DNA of 64,000 nucleotides from Paenibacillus sp. FSL W8-0426 (GCF_037969725.1 NZ_CP150203.1:4666001-4730000); one strand, 5' to 3'. Shown: positions 13,889 to 23,398, counted from the first letter of the stretch. Translations and numbers: made by a program. The notes: generated from the letters alone by a model not told the origin.

Positions 13889-14986
13889 TCATCCACTCCT
13901 TTTTACATCTGTTTTAAGCTGCTTGACGAATTGGGTTATTGTCGGTATTTCATCCCCAAGCGAGATTTCAATCTTGGATACTGGTTCATATATCTCTTTG
14001 ACCTCAGTGATGCGACTGTCCAGTGTGAGTCCCCACTTTTTGTTTTGAACTGTTACGATGTCCCCCAGGTCCCAATCTTTCTCGAAGATAAAGCTCCGGG
14101 TATCCAATATCTTTCCGTCAAAAGTGAGCAGCCGCTTTTGTTCAGCAAGCTTCTGATTGCCCATTTCCACCAATTCGGCAGCATCCTCAGCGCTGGAGCA
14201 GTCCAGAAACACTTCGCGTCTATCCAGTCCAGTACCAGAGCCCACCATCTGAATTAATCGTTCCTCGTACTCACCTTTACCACCTGCGTACCCGATGTTC
14301 TTGTACTGCTGATCCGAATCGATGAATGATTGAGATTCAATATTGTCGAAATCATGTGAGAAAATAACAGGTGGCCTGGCTGACTGGCCTGCGGTTAGGT
14401 TTCGCCCTTCTAACACTTCGAACACCCATTTCCGGGACGAGTAATCCAAGGATACAAACCAACCGATGTCACACCATTCGGCTATCTCTTGAATGACTGT
14501 ATTCAAAGGTTCAAATCGGCTTTGCCATGGAGTCACATTCCCCCGGCCTTGGTCAACTGCGTTAGCAAAAAAGGGCACCCTCCTGTCTGGAAAGTCCCCG
14601 TTAATCAAATGGTTATCAATGTAGTGCTTCATTACAGTTTCAGCCGGTCCACGAACCCGATCGAAATTATCTGTGACAGTGATACGACGATCAAGCACGC
14701 CACCTAGAGACGGACCTTTAACAATCAAGGTTTCTATACCTTTATCGTCCTGGCCTATCTCGCGGTACTGGATGATACCGGACTTGTGCCCCTTGTTATC
14801 AATGATGATAATGTTCTCTTTCTGTAGCTTATCTGCGTGCTGCTTATGGAGAGCGATATGCAATTCAAATTCACCTGCTCGGTAGAACCTTCGGGTAAAT
14901 TGTAAGCTCTCGTAATCGTCTATTTCCCCAAGCAGATTAAAATTGCGGTCAATCACACGGACAGAAGGTATCTTCACATCAACCAC
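13889..14986 (-). CDS. Gp37-like tail hub / tail-associated protein
   Basis: 365 residues. It opens with VRVIDRNFNLLGEIDDYESLQFTRRFYRAGEFELHI, the pattern of the ReqiPepy6 Gp37-like siphovirus family, which forms the tail tip hub (Tal/gp27-like). No peptidase motif is apparent, so wall-cutting activity must lie elsewhere. The GTG at 14986 overlaps the distal tail gene's end. A GTG three codons later fits the GGGGGTGG ribosome-binding site as well. Confidence 0.8.
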   Translation of the reverse strand: MVDVKIPSVRVIDRNFNLLGEIDDYESLQFTRRFYRAGEFELHIALHKQHADKLQKENIIIIDNKGHKSGIIQYREIGQDDKGIETLIVKGPSLGGVLDRRITVTDNFDRVRGPAETVMKHYIDNHLINGDFPDRRVPFFANAVDQGRGNVTPWQSRFEPLNTVIQEIAEWCDIGWFVSLDYSSRKWVFEVLEGRNLTAGQSARPPVIFSHDFDNIESQSFIDSDQQYKNIGYAGGKGEYEERLIQMVGSGTGLDRREVFLDCSSAEDAAELVEMGNQKLAEQKRLLTFDGKILDTRSFIFEKDWDLGDIVTVQNKKWGLTLDSRITEVKEIYEPVSKIEISLGDEIPTITQFVKQLKTDVKRSG

Positions 14987-15836
14987 CCCCGTATCGGTTG
15001 TACCAGTAAACCGTGACTGTTGCTACAGATCGATCACCTTCGCGATCGCTATCATACCGTAACATATTACGGCCTGGCTGGAGCTGAAAGAAGGTACTAC
15101 CCAGATCAATCCAGTGGAATACGTTCGTTCTGCTCCCATCTATGTTGACCACTTCAACCCTCTTTTGTCCGAAGGCCGTATTGATGACCAGGACGTCGTC
15201 CTCACCCAGATCATAATTGACCTGAATAAACTCCCCAGTTGTCTCGTTTATGACCACTGGATTCAGTGCAGGCCCTTTGTAATGGATCTCGACAGGTGTT
15301 TCCACATCACCGTCATTTTGAAACAAACCGCGATAGGCACTGTATGCAAATTGAGTCGGCAACCGTAACGGAAACGTAAGACCGCCTGACTCAAACCGCA
15401 ATCCTTTTGATATCTGGGCCTCGTCTGTAAAGTACGGGTCCGGACAAATGAAATTGATTGTGAACGGCTGGTTGTTTACGATCCGATCATCGAATTCGGG
15501 AGTGTTTTCGACAACTGCTTGGATTGCGTAACTCCGTGCTGAATTTGTGTATACCAGCTTCCCCAATCCCAATTTCGGATTCAGAATCCTCATGAAATCC
15601 CTACGATATTGATACATTTGTTGTCGGTTATTGGCAATGATCCCTCCCTCAATCACAATAGGCCTGTCTGCCAGACGCATTTCCACAAATGACGAGCCAT
15701 CTTGATATGGTGATTGTGTTGAAAGGAGATCTCCCGGCACTCCACCAGTTCCTTTAATCCGTTGCATATAGAACGGCTTCGAGGTGCCGAACACAAGGCT
15801 TTCACCGCGAGCATTAGTAAATGTGACCCTTTCCAT
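14979..15836 (-). CDS. Distal tail protein (Dit)
   Basis: 285 residues. N-terminal region MERVTFTNARGESLVFGTSKPFYMQRIKG and central FTINFICPDPYFTDEA match the phage tail family with the SPP1 gp19.1/Dit fold, followed by a beta-rich C-terminal domain ending WYNRYGGG. The protein forms the ring joining the tube to the fibre hub. It lies 10 bp after the tape measure, the usual order. Confidence 0.85.
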   Translation of the reverse strand: MERVTFTNARGESLVFGTSKPFYMQRIKGTGGVPGDLLSTQSPYQDGSSFVEMRLADRPIVIEGGIIANNRQQMYQYRRDFMRILNPKLGLGKLVYTNSARSYAIQAVVENTPEFDDRIVNNQPFTINFICPDPYFTDEAQISKGLRFESGGLTFPLRLPTQFAYSAYRGLFQNDGDVETPVEIHYKGPALNPVVINETTGEFIQVNYDLGEDDVLVINTAFGQKRVEVVNIDGSRTNVFHWIDLGSTFFQLQPGRNMLRYDSDREGDRSVATVTVYWYNRYGGG

Positions 15837-15846
15837 TCAGCACCTC

Positions 15847-18800
15847 CTAGTAAGCCAATTTTTGAGCAGCTTGCTGCGTGGCCCGCGCAATATCGCTTGG
15901 TGAAGTAACTTTCGTATTAAAGTTATTCACTACTTCCACAGAAACGGCGCGTCTTGTTTCAGCCCCACTTGAAGAAGCGGAGCCGCTATTTGTTCCGGAT
16001 GATGGACCGGCAGCAGCACTTACAGTATTCATTGCAGAAACAGCGGCGCTTCGAGCGGCGTCAATTTGTGAATTGATAGCCGAAATCAAACTTTGGATCT
16101 GGTTTACCTTTTCGGCGAAACCTTGGTACATCTTTTCACCAAGTGTCTGGCCTGTTGTATTGTACGCCTCTCCAAAGCCATCAAGCAGCTCAATGATTTC
16201 TTTTTGCTGATTCTGAACAATCATCTTTTCCGCTTCCGCCTGAATCGCCTTGGCATCCAACATTTTGTTATACGTGGCTTGCGTCTCTGCAAGCTGCGCA
16301 TTAAGCGTTGCTTTTTGGGTTTCGTACAATGCATTTATCCGGGCAACGTCCGCCTCATAATCAGCCTGCATGATTTCTTTTTTAGCGGCTAGATTATCTT
16401 TGATGGCCTGTGTATCTGCTGCCAATTTCTCTTTCAACGTCTTTTGCTCGTTTTGGAGAGCTTCTTTCGTATCAGCCAACTGTTCTTGACGGTGTCGTTC
16501 ATTCTGATCGGCAATGACTTTGTTCAACTCTTTTTGAAGCTGTTCCCGGTTGAATGCGTCATGCTCATAATCAATCATGCCAGTGAGCCGGTCGATTTTC
16601 TTTCGATCATCGGCATCCAACTCAGCACGGCTACGCTGTTTCTCAGCTTTATCCAATGCGTCAAGCTGAGCTTGTAAGGCTGCAACCTGTGCATTAACCA
16701 CTTCATTCAGACGAGCAATTTCGGCGTCTGCCGCCTTTTGCGCGGCTTCTACTCGTGCATCATACACCGCCTTAATGGACTCAAGCTGGCTCTTCTTCCA
16801 TTCCTCATTAGCGCTTATAGATTCTTTCAAGGCATCCTCAGCGATTTTCTTTTCATCCTGATACTTGGCCTTGAGCGCGTCCTGAATCCCTTTGGAAAGA
16901 TTATTGATGCTTTCAACCTGTTCTTTCTTGTTCTGTTCAATTATCTTTTTCTCTTCCTCGGCATAACTACGAGCCAAATTCAAACGCTCGTTGGTCTGTA
17001 CCCGGATTGCTTCGGTAACATCCCGCTCGATTTCCTTTTTCTCTGCTGATGTGTAACGGTCGTCCTTTAGGACTTTTTCGAGATAATTCTTATTGAGCCA
17101 GATTTGGTCATTGAGCAGCCTATCCTCCAGCTTGTATCGTTCTTCGGCAGTCAGCTCTTCTCGGGCAAGCCGATCCTCATAAGCGGCTTTCAGCATCTTG
17201 CTTGTGTATTCGGTCGCTTCTTTGCGTTTTTCTTTTTCCGCCTCAATTTTGCGTTGAGTAGCTTCGAATATCATGTCATCAATGCGTTCGCGTTCTTCGG
17301 CAGAGTCGGCATACAGCTTCTTGATCCGTTTTAGGCGGTTTATTTCGTCGTTTTCCGTGAGCTTACCAAGAGATTTAGATCTTTCGTAATCCTTTAGCGC
17401 TTTTTCCAAAGACTTATCGCCGAGTTCTTTTTGAACCGCGTAGATCCGTTCCTCAATCTCCATACGCTCTTCTGCTGTCTTAACGTGTTTTGCCTTGATT
17501 TCCTCAAGCATTTTAAGTTCGCTTTCCAGCGTGAGTTGATCCATTTTCTTTTTATGCTCAAGTTGTTTGTATGCAGCATCAAGCGCAGGGTTTTCATACG
17601 CCTTTTCCTTCTCCTTCTTTTCCTTCTTTTTCTTAGGGGTTTTTGTCTTCGGAGTAGGCAAGTCCAAGTCTGCTGCACTAGGCGCTACAGTCACAGGCTG
17701 GACAGTTGGCAGTTTAATGTCATCAGGAGACATGTTAAGCAACGCTTGCAGGGATGCGGCTTCACCACGCAAACGAGTAAGTTCATCATTCATCTTTCTT
17801 ACCGCAGTTTCTGCAATTCCGCTGGCTCCAGTTATTTTTTGGATCCCTTCGGCAATTTTTATTGCAGCCTCTTGTTTTGCGATGGCTGTTTTCTTCTCCT
17901 GCAACGCTTCCTGTGCCTTGACTTGGATGCTCTGCCATTCTGCTGCGATCTCTTGTTGTTTAACAAGCAAGAGACCCTTGACCGCCTCCGTGTTAATCCC
18001 TGTTGCGGTTGCGAATTGCGGGAATTGGTCAATCAACGCTTTCTGAGCAGCAGTCCATTCCTGTGATCCTTTTTTCGCATTGGCGTAGGTTTGCAGCAAA
18101 TTTTGAGTGCTGGTAATCTGCTGTTTCCTTGCAGCTACTGCTCGTGCCATTTCGTTTATTTCAGACGTTGTAGCCTTTTGAGCGTTTTTGACAGCAGTGG
18201 TGTACGTGTCAGAAGCGGCTTTTAGGTCCTTGAGTGACTTTGCGCTCAATTTTCCTTTGTCGTCAACGTACTCCAGTTCTACGCCAAATTCACGCGCTTT
18301 GCTACGCAAGTCTTTGAGCGATACCCCCAACTCATCTGCCGCTTGCACCAAAGCTTTCATCGTTTGCCCGCGCTGCGCCGCTGTTGATTCAGATGCTACT
18401 TCAACGAGTTTTTTATAAGATTCCGTCAGCTCGTTAAGCTTTTGTATCTTTTCTTCGGTTGAAGCTATCTCGGCCCGATCAATCCCATTTTGTTGTACTT
18501 CTTGTAAAGCTTGTTGCGCTGCGGTCAACTCTTCCGTTGCTTGCTTTGCGCTGATGAATCCCATTGTCATGATTGCCGCTGCTGAGGTTACAGCTGTTAT
18601 TGCCAATCCTAGTGGCGTTGTTGCTAAGAAAATCATCGCTGTACCCAAAGCCTGTATAACGGGAATAAGGGCAGCTATTGATATGGTGAGTTGTCCGAAA
18701 ATCAACAGTGCCGGACCTAAAGCGGCAACCACAGCCGCGATCGTGATTATTGTCGTTTGCGTTGATTGATCAAAACTCGCGAATGTTTCGGCGCCGCGAA

Positions 18801-20286
18801 CCAATCCTTGAATAACTGGCTCTAATGCCGCCAATGCAGCCATCAAAGCAGGTTTCAAGGAATCTCCAAGTGTTATCGCTGCGTCCATCACCCGGTTTTT
18901 CATTGTTTGCAGTTGGGATTCTGTTGTCGCGTACCTTGCAGATGCCTCTTTTGTTAAAGCCAGGTTTTCTTCCCATGCTTGTGTTCCAAGTGCCATGCTA
19001 TCCCGGAACAAGTCACCCGCTCCTGAAGCACGGAGCAAGGCATCACGTACCCGAATTTCCGATAGTCCCAGCGCATCCAATACAGCAAATGTATTTTCAC
19101 CAGCCGCAGACATTCTGCCAAGTCCATCAATGAAGTCAACCAGTGCGCCTCCAGCATCAGCTTTAAATCGCTGTTGGAAATCTTTTGCGCTTACTCCTGC
19201 AACCAAAGCGAAGTTATTTAGCGCTTTTCCACCTGTGGCTACAGCCTGAGCCATATCAATCATGACTCTACTGAACGCCGAACCTCCGGCCTCTGCCTCT
19301 ATACCAACGGATGATAATGCCCCGGCAAAAGAAAGTATTTGTGCTTCGGTTAGACCAATCTGATTACCAGCACCCGCTAAACGCAATGCCATGGCTACAA
19401 TTTCACTTTCCGTTGTCGCCAGATTGTTACCCAGATCTACAATCGTTGCCCCGAGCCGATCAAAGTTCTCCTGGGGCATCTGCGTTATATTCGCCAATCG
19501 AGCAAGGTCTTTCGCCGCTTGATCACTCGTCATATTTGTTGCAACAGCCAAGTCCGACATTGTGCTTGTAAAGCTAAGGATCGCTTCGTTTTTGATACCT
19601 AACTGACCAGCCGCTTCCGCTATTTCTGCTAGGGACGAAGCTGTTGATGGCCCTTGCCTTGCCATTTCGCGCAGACCATCTGATAAGCCTTGCAATTCCT
19701 CTTCGGTTGCATCTACGGTTTTTATCACGCCCGCGAATGCTGATTCATATTCGATAGACGCTTTGGTTGCCAAGCCAGCCACCGTAGCAAGCGGGGCTGT
19801 TAACATCATTGATAAACTTGTCCCTGCATTTCTCATCGCCTGTCCGGCACTTTCCATCTTCCTTGCCGCTGCACCTAAAGCATTAGACATCCGGTTCCAT
19901 GCAGATGTTTGTCGCTCGATCTCGGATTCTGTGCTTCTGAGAGCCGCATCCATTCGGTTATACTCAGCGACTGCCCTATTTAATCTAGTTTCAAGATTCT
20001 GCGTTTCCTTAGCGTCTCTGCCCTTAGCCGCCACTGCTGCCTCATGTTGCTGTTTGAGTTTGATTATCCGTTGCGCCTGAATCTCCATTTGTTGGTTAAG
20101 GCTAGCAGATTTCGCCCTAAGTTGTTCCTCGGCGTTCCCAAGTGCCTGCGCTTTAGATGATGCTGCTTGGAATTCAGACTGCACCACCCGCATCTGCCGA
20201 CTCAATTGCGCCATAGACTGGCTTACGCCCGAGTCGCTTAACGTTAATTTGGTGACTAGGTTAGCAACTTCGATTTCCCCTGCCAT
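15847..20286 (-). CDS. Tail tape measure protein
   Basis: 1479 residues. Helical N-terminus, a TP901-type core (about 180-470, with GNNLATTESEIVAMALRLAGAGNQIGL), and a hydrophobic block of several helices at ~505-590. Very long charged coiled coils follow (~600-1370), with repeated R/K/E heptads, and a serine/glycine-rich end. The protein sets tail length and is ejected with the DNA. At roughly 1.5 angstrom per residue a tail near 220 nm would be expected (established rule, my estimate). Largest gene in the window. Confidence 0.95.
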   Translation of the reverse strand: MAGEIEVANLVTKLTLSDSGVSQSMAQLSRQMRVVQSEFQAASSKAQALGNAEEQLRAKSASLNQQMEIQAQRIIKLKQQHEAAVAAKGRDAKETQNLETRLNRAVAEYNRMDAALRSTESEIERQTSAWNRMSNALGAAARKMESAGQAMRNAGTSLSMMLTAPLATVAGLATKASIEYESAFAGVIKTVDATEEELQGLSDGLREMARQGPSTASSLAEIAEAAGQLGIKNEAILSFTSTMSDLAVATNMTSDQAAKDLARLANITQMPQENFDRLGATIVDLGNNLATTESEIVAMALRLAGAGNQIGLTEAQILSFAGALSSVGIEAEAGGSAFSRVMIDMAQAVATGGKALNNFALVAGVSAKDFQQRFKADAGGALVDFIDGLGRMSAAGENTFAVLDALGLSEIRVRDALLRASGAGDLFRDSMALGTQAWEENLALTKEASARYATTESQLQTMKNRVMDAAITLGDSLKPALMAALAALEPVIQGLVRGAETFASFDQSTQTTIITIAAVVAALGPALLIFGQLTISIAALIPVIQALGTAMIFLATTPLGLAITAVTSAAAIMTMGFISAKQATEELTAAQQALQEVQQNGIDRAEIASTEEKIQKLNELTESYKKLVEVASESTAAQRGQTMKALVQAADELGVSLKDLRSKAREFGVELEYVDDKGKLSAKSLKDLKAASDTYTTAVKNAQKATTSEINEMARAVAARKQQITSTQNLLQTYANAKKGSQEWTAAQKALIDQFPQFATATGINTEAVKGLLLVKQQEIAAEWQSIQVKAQEALQEKKTAIAKQEAAIKIAEGIQKITGASGIAETAVRKMNDELTRLRGEAASLQALLNMSPDDIKLPTVQPVTVAPSAADLDLPTPKTKTPKKKKEKKEKEKAYENPALDAAYKQLEHKKKMDQLTLESELKMLEEIKAKHVKTAEERMEIEERIYAVQKELGDKSLEKALKDYERSKSLGKLTENDEINRLKRIKKLYADSAEERERIDDMIFEATQRKIEAEKEKRKEATEYTSKMLKAAYEDRLAREELTAEERYKLEDRLLNDQIWLNKNYLEKVLKDDRYTSAEKKEIERDVTEAIRVQTNERLNLARSYAEEEKKIIEQNKKEQVESINNLSKGIQDALKAKYQDEKKIAEDALKESISANEEWKKSQLESIKAVYDARVEAAQKAADAEIARLNEVVNAQVAALQAQLDALDKAEKQRSRAELDADDRKKIDRLTGMIDYEHDAFNREQLQKELNKVIADQNERHRQEQLADTKEALQNEQKTLKEKLAADTQAIKDNLAAKKEIMQADYEADVARINALYETQKATLNAQLAETQATYNKMLDAKAIQAEAEKMIVQNQQKEIIELLDGFGEAYNTTGQTLGEKMYQGFAEKVNQIQSLISAINSQIDAARSAAVSAMNTVSAAAGPSSGTNSGSASSSGAETRRAVSVEVVNNFNTKVTSPSDIARATQQAAQKLAY

Positions 20287-20298
20287 TTCATCACCTCT

Positions 20299-20837
20299 TT
20301 AAATAAATTGGTCAATATATCCGGGTGGGGCAGACGGTTTTTTTTCTTCTTGTTGATCCAATCCGTTGACGCGCACATGTATTTCCCACAACGCAAACAA
20401 CTTACGCGCCGTGCAGCGCCAGAACTCTTCCTCGCTCATCCCGAGCAAGGTTGTTCCCATGTAGTACATCCAGTCCCAATCCCATCCGGTTTCTTCCCCG
20501 TCTGCCGTGCCGGAGGATTGGGATGTTAGTTTTTTGATTCAGGCAGGTTCCCCGTGGCGGAGCGCAGGATTTTGTCCGAAATTTCAATAATGTCCTCTGG
20601 ATCGGTGTCAGAAAAAATCCTCCCGACCTGCTCAACAGTCAATGAACGATCTTCATGCACTAAACCAGCCCACAGCCACGCTCTGATGTGTTTCAAACCT
20701 CCTGTTTGCAGGGCTTCCAACGCTTCTTTTTTCGAGCCGTAAATTTCCTCCAGCTCGATGAATGCGTTGAGGTCAAAAACAATATTCCGGGGTTTATCCA
20801 ACTCCACCGGGATTTTAACTACTCGAACATTTGCCAT
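20299..20837 (-). CDS. Tail assembly chaperone GT (frameshift product)
   Basis: The zero-frame product G ends at 20526. Just before its stop the sequence A-AAA-AAC (20529-20535), directly followed by TAA, is a classic -1 slippery heptamer. Shifting there opens a frame to 20299 that reads on as KLTSQSSG..., then LGMSEEEFWRCTARKLFALWEI, the typical T extension in this phage group. The product would be 179 residues. GT binds the tape measure and recruits tube subunits. Frameshift efficiency cannot be judged from sequence. Confidence 0.8.
20526..20837 (-). CDS. Tail assembly chaperone G
   Basis: 103 residues. The pattern IVFDLNAFIELEEIYGS ... LKHIRAWLWAGLVHED ... LTVEQVGRIFS matches the gpG-type tail assembly chaperones of siphophages. 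Lies between the HK97 gp10-like gene and the tape measure, as expected. It ends in the slippery site that produces GT. Confidence 0.85.
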   Translation of the reverse strand: MANVRVVKIPVELDKPRNIVFDLNAFIELEEIYGSKKEALEALQTGGLKHIRAWLWAGLVHEDRSLTVEQVGRIFSDTDPEDIIEISDKILRSATGNLPESKN

Positions 20838-20899
20838 TAATCAAAAACCTCCCTTTTGTGTTAAACACGCAAAAAAAGAGAGTGAAATTAATCCACTCT

Positions 20900-21286
20900 C
20901 TACTCCAGCGCCTTTCGTAATTCTGATGCCATAAACTGCGCAACCCTGGCTTTCTGTTCGTGAAAAGACGGGTAAATGAACGGTTTCGCAGGCATTTTTG
21001 ATGTGCCGAACTCCAAAAAATGAGCCCTCCATCCTGTCTTTTTACCAGGACCGATAGCGACGAACTTATCCCCATCGTTTGACCGAACACCGCTCACTTT
21101 TATGTCGTCTCGAATGTGTAGATGGTCAATTTGGCTGACTGCAACCGAGTTTCTTTGAGCAGCAGCAAATATTTCACCGCCTTCTCGCAAAGCCTTGTTC
21201 TCAAGCTGCTGTGCTCCTTCGCCGAGTTTCTGCCGGATCGCAGCAAGCATCTGATTTACACCTTGCAATTCCACCCTGCCAGCCAT
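20900..21286 (-). CDS. HK97 gp10-like tail completion protein
   Basis: 128 residues from ATG at 21286, overlapping the stop of the tail-tube Ig extension as TAATG. Contains LGEGAQQLENKALREGG and GWRAHFLEFGTSKMPAKPFIYPSF, the hallmark of the HK97 gp10 family. Usually this gene precedes the tail terminator and tube genes. Here it follows the tube gene, a minor rearrangement. Confidence 0.85.
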   Translation of the reverse strand: MAGRVELQGVNQMLAAIRQKLGEGAQQLENKALREGGEIFAAAQRNSVAVSQIDHLHIRDDIKVSGVRSNDGDKFVAIGPGKKTGWRAHFLEFGTSKMPAKPFIYPSFHEQKARVAQFMASELRKALE

Positions 21287-21570
21287 TATGGAGTCCAATC
21301 CAATACAGCTCTGTAGACCTTTCCGGCCGATGTTTTTACATCAAAAATATAGCTACCTGCAGGGCTTGTAGCATTGAACCAAAGTGTAGTTTGATCATCA
21401 GGGACAAGAAGAGTACCGTTGCGCTTAATATACTCAACATCCCCTAATGCGAGGGATACGATCGCTCCTTGCCCGTCCAACATTTCGAATTCCACATGGT
21501 TCACTCCATTGTGGTCCCCCTCTCGACCTGTTGGAACAAGTGTTGCGGACAAAGGAGTTACCCCTTTGGG
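21286..21570 (-). CDS. Ig-like C-terminal extension of the major tail protein, by -1 frameshift
   Basis: About 94 residues in the -1 frame of the tail tube gene. The overlapping heptamers C-CCA-AAG (21564-21570) and A-AAG-GGG (21561-21567) lie immediately before the tube stop. The shifted frame reads through PTGREGDHNGV and then a beta-sandwich-like domain (HVEFEMLDGQG, VEYIKRNG, PDDQTTLWFN, PAGSYIFDV). It has no ribosome-binding site or start of its own. Phages are known to attach Ig-like domains to tubes and capsids this way. The capsid gene here carries a close paralogue. Confidence 0.8.
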   Translation of the reverse strand, partial: PKGVTPLSATLVPTGREGDHNGVNHVEFEMLDGQGAIVSLALGDVEYIKRNGTLLVPDDQTTLWFNATSPAGSYIFDVKTSAGKVYRAVLDWTP

Positions 21571-22139
21571 GACGCTGGCACCGCCGTGAACCATGTCGCA
21601 ATTTTCGCTGCGCTTTCTGGGTTTCTGCTGTCTGCCCGCACTCTCCATTCCCCATCATAGGCGCGTTTAAGGAATGTTCCGGTAATAGTCGGGGTTTGGA
21701 ACTCAATTTCGCCCTGTTTGGTGGTCGCTTCTTCCGCTGGCAAGGCAAATTTACCTTTGAGCAGCCAAGTGTATACAAAGCTACCGTCCGACATGCTGCG
21801 ACGAAAACCAAGGGCAACCTCAGGAGCTTGGTCATCTGAGTTATCCCAAAGCAATCCATCCTCAGTGATCGTAGAGCCAAGCAAATCTGCTTGCTGCGCC
21901 AAATCAAGGTTTGCAACCCCGATTTCCACCTCAATCTCACTGAGCGCGTTTGCCGTTACAATCGGACCATCATTGCCATGAAGCGTAGCCGATTCAACGC
22001 TTGGTGTTACATTTGCTGTAATTGCAGGCAAAAGAGCAATCGGTGCTCCGTACTCCACGCCTGTGGCATCATCTTTAATCAATTTCGCGTAATAAATGTC
22101 TTGCAGACCCACCGGAACCGCAATCCCTGTTACTGGCAC
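21558..22139 (-). CDS. Major tail (tube) protein
   Basis: 193 residues. The layout MPVTGIAVPVGLQDIYYAKLIKDDATGVEYGAP and GEIEFQTPTITGTFLKRAYDG match the phi13-type major tail protein family of Firmicutes siphophages. Forms the tail tube. Ends with ASPKG and TAA directly after a slippery sequence, allowing a longer Ig-tagged form. Confidence 0.85.
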   Translation of the reverse strand: MPVTGIAVPVGLQDIYYAKLIKDDATGVEYGAPIALLPAITANVTPSVESATLHGNDGPIVTANALSEIEVEIGVANLDLAQQADLLGSTITEDGLLWDNSDDQAPEVALGFRRSMSDGSFVYTWLLKGKFALPAEEATTKQGEIEFQTPTITGTFLKRAYDGEWRVRADSRNPESAAKIATWFTAVPASPKG

Positions 22140-22144
22140 ATAAA

Positions 22145-22531
22145 TCAGCTCCCTATCTGTGTTTTTTTGTATCGTAAAACCTTGTGATAAATCTTTGTTT
22201 CAGGTTCGTAAAGGCTGTTCGTACCACTGCGAACAAAGCCCAAAGACTCCATGACACGATTGACTGCGCTGGAGATTTTGGACGTATTGCTGTTATGCCA
22301 TACGTCGACTTGGAAGTGAATTGCACTACTCAGGGCCCTGTCATCCGCAAACTGATTATCGAAATTGGTCAGTTCGAAGAATGTTACTTTAGGCAGTGAA
22401 ATGTCTGGTGCAGCAAGGGGATAAACCTTGGTGTTCCCCTTCGAATCACGCCCGAGAAACCCAATCAATTCCGGATCATCGCGAAGAGCAGATACGACAA
22501 CCGGTTCAAGGTCAATCAACATTTCAACCAC
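22145..22531 (-). CDS. Tail terminator / completion protein (DUF3168-like)
   Basis: 128 residues. MLIDLEPVVVSALRDDPELIGFLG, AIHFQVDVWHNSNTSKISSAVNRVMESLGF and RYKKT match the minor tail/terminator family DUF3168. It caps the tube at the head-proximal end. Five bases before the tube gene. Confidence 0.8.
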   Translation of the reverse strand: MVEMLIDLEPVVVSALRDDPELIGFLGRDSKGNTKVYPLAAPDISLPKVTFFELTNFDNQFADDRALSSAIHFQVDVWHNSNTSKISSAVNRVMESLGFVRSGTNSLYEPETKIYHKVLRYKKTQIGS

Positions 22532-22555
22532 GCCCTTTCACAACACCAAGCATCA

Positions 22556-22903
22556 TTAAGCATTCGTGAAGTCCTCCAAGACCATAAGATGGGTTTCTGT
22601 ACGGTCTCCAAAAGGATCATCAAGGACTGCTGTGATGTTGCAGGTGCGCCCGTTGTTCAAATCAATAAAACGCATGTCTGGCGTGATGCCATCGCGATAT
22701 CGGATTTTGTATCTCAACGTAAGCTCGGCATTAGCCGCAGCTGCTGCAAAGAACTCACGGCCTCGTAAAGGCTCCCGTGATGCGTAGAGAGTCATAACAT
22801 CCTCCCACTCATTTCCGGGGTTTACAGGATATCCGGAATCGTCCTCATCAGCCTCACTCTTCCTTTGAAGGAGTATCCTCCGGTTCAGCTTTGCTGGATT
22901 CAT
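22556..22903 (-). CDS. Head-tail joining adaptor
   Basis: 115 residues. Starts MNPAKLNRRILLQRK and has WEDVMTLYASREPLRGREFFAA and YRDGITPDMRF, matching the phage head-tail joining family (SPP1 gp16-like stopper). Overlaps the preceding small gene by about 50 bp. Confidence 0.85.
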   Translation of the reverse strand: MNPAKLNRRILLQRKSEADEDDSGYPVNPGNEWEDVMTLYASREPLRGREFFAAAAANAELTLRYKIRYRDGITPDMRFIDLNNGRTCNITAVLDDPFGDRTETHLMVLEDFTNA

Positions 22904-23108
22904 TCACACCACCGCCCGGATCGTCAGATTTACCCTTACCTGAGGTTCTGCCACGGGTTTTTGGCTTCTCTTCGATTGCCGCACCGATATACCCCTCTCG
23001 TTGCAGGTGTCCGACACGTTCCTGGTCATCCGTTTCATAAAACCCGCCCTTTTCATAGCGCTTGTAGTTCGGTTTTTCACGGAACGTGATTTCTACCGGA
23101 TATTTCAT
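22854..23108 (-). CDS. Small head-region protein with charged tail
   Basis: 84 residues. N-terminal EITFREKPNYKRYEKGGFYETDDQERVGHLQREGY forms a small domain. The rest is a hydrophilic, proline- and acid-rich tail (KGKSDDPGGGVNESSKAEPEDTPSKEE). Common between the connector genes in Firmicutes phages. Function unknown. Confidence 0.6.
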   Translation of the reverse strand: MKYPVEITFREKPNYKRYEKGGFYETDDQERVGHLQREGYIGAAIEEKPKTRGRTSGKGKSDDPGGGVNESSKAEPEDTPSKEE

Positions 23109-23377
23109 TCGGCTTCACCCCAATCCTTAATTTGCAAGATGATGGACTGTAACGCGTAGTTGATGGACTCGATCTTGATTGCCGGGTTCCGATTTTCATA
23201 ATTCAGAGCGACATGCATCATGACGGCAAGTTTATAAAGAGCAGTGTTCGCTTCTTTCACCCCTGCTCCCGCCATGAATTCCTTCGATGCTTCAACTAAA
23301 AGAGCGAGGATATCATCATCCTCGCTCCCATCGATCCGCAAATATTTTTTCAATTCATCTAAAGACAGTTCGAGCAT
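23105..23377 (-). CDS. Head-tail connector (HK97 gp6-like)
   Basis: 90 residues, all helical: LSLDELKKYLRIDGSEDDDILALLVEASKEFMAGAGV matches the gp6-like connector family that forms a ring beneath the portal. Ends with an ATGA overlap with the next gene. Confidence 0.85.
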   Translation of the reverse strand: MLELSLDELKKYLRIDGSEDDDILALLVEASKEFMAGAGVKEANTALYKLAVMMHVALNYENRNPAIKIESINYALQSIILQIKDWGEAE

Positions 23378-23398
23378 GACAAATACCCCTCTCCTACC

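Noticed and set aside
15847..20286. Long plus-strand frames over the tape measure gene
   Set aside because: They are antisense shadows of a low-complexity coiled-coil gene and lack ribosome-binding sites.
20402..20635. Alternative frame over the chaperone G end as the frameshift partner
   Set aside because: It lies in the +1 frame, not the -1 frame of A-AAA-AAC, and lacks the T-like EEFW..FALWE pattern, which is in the -1 frame.
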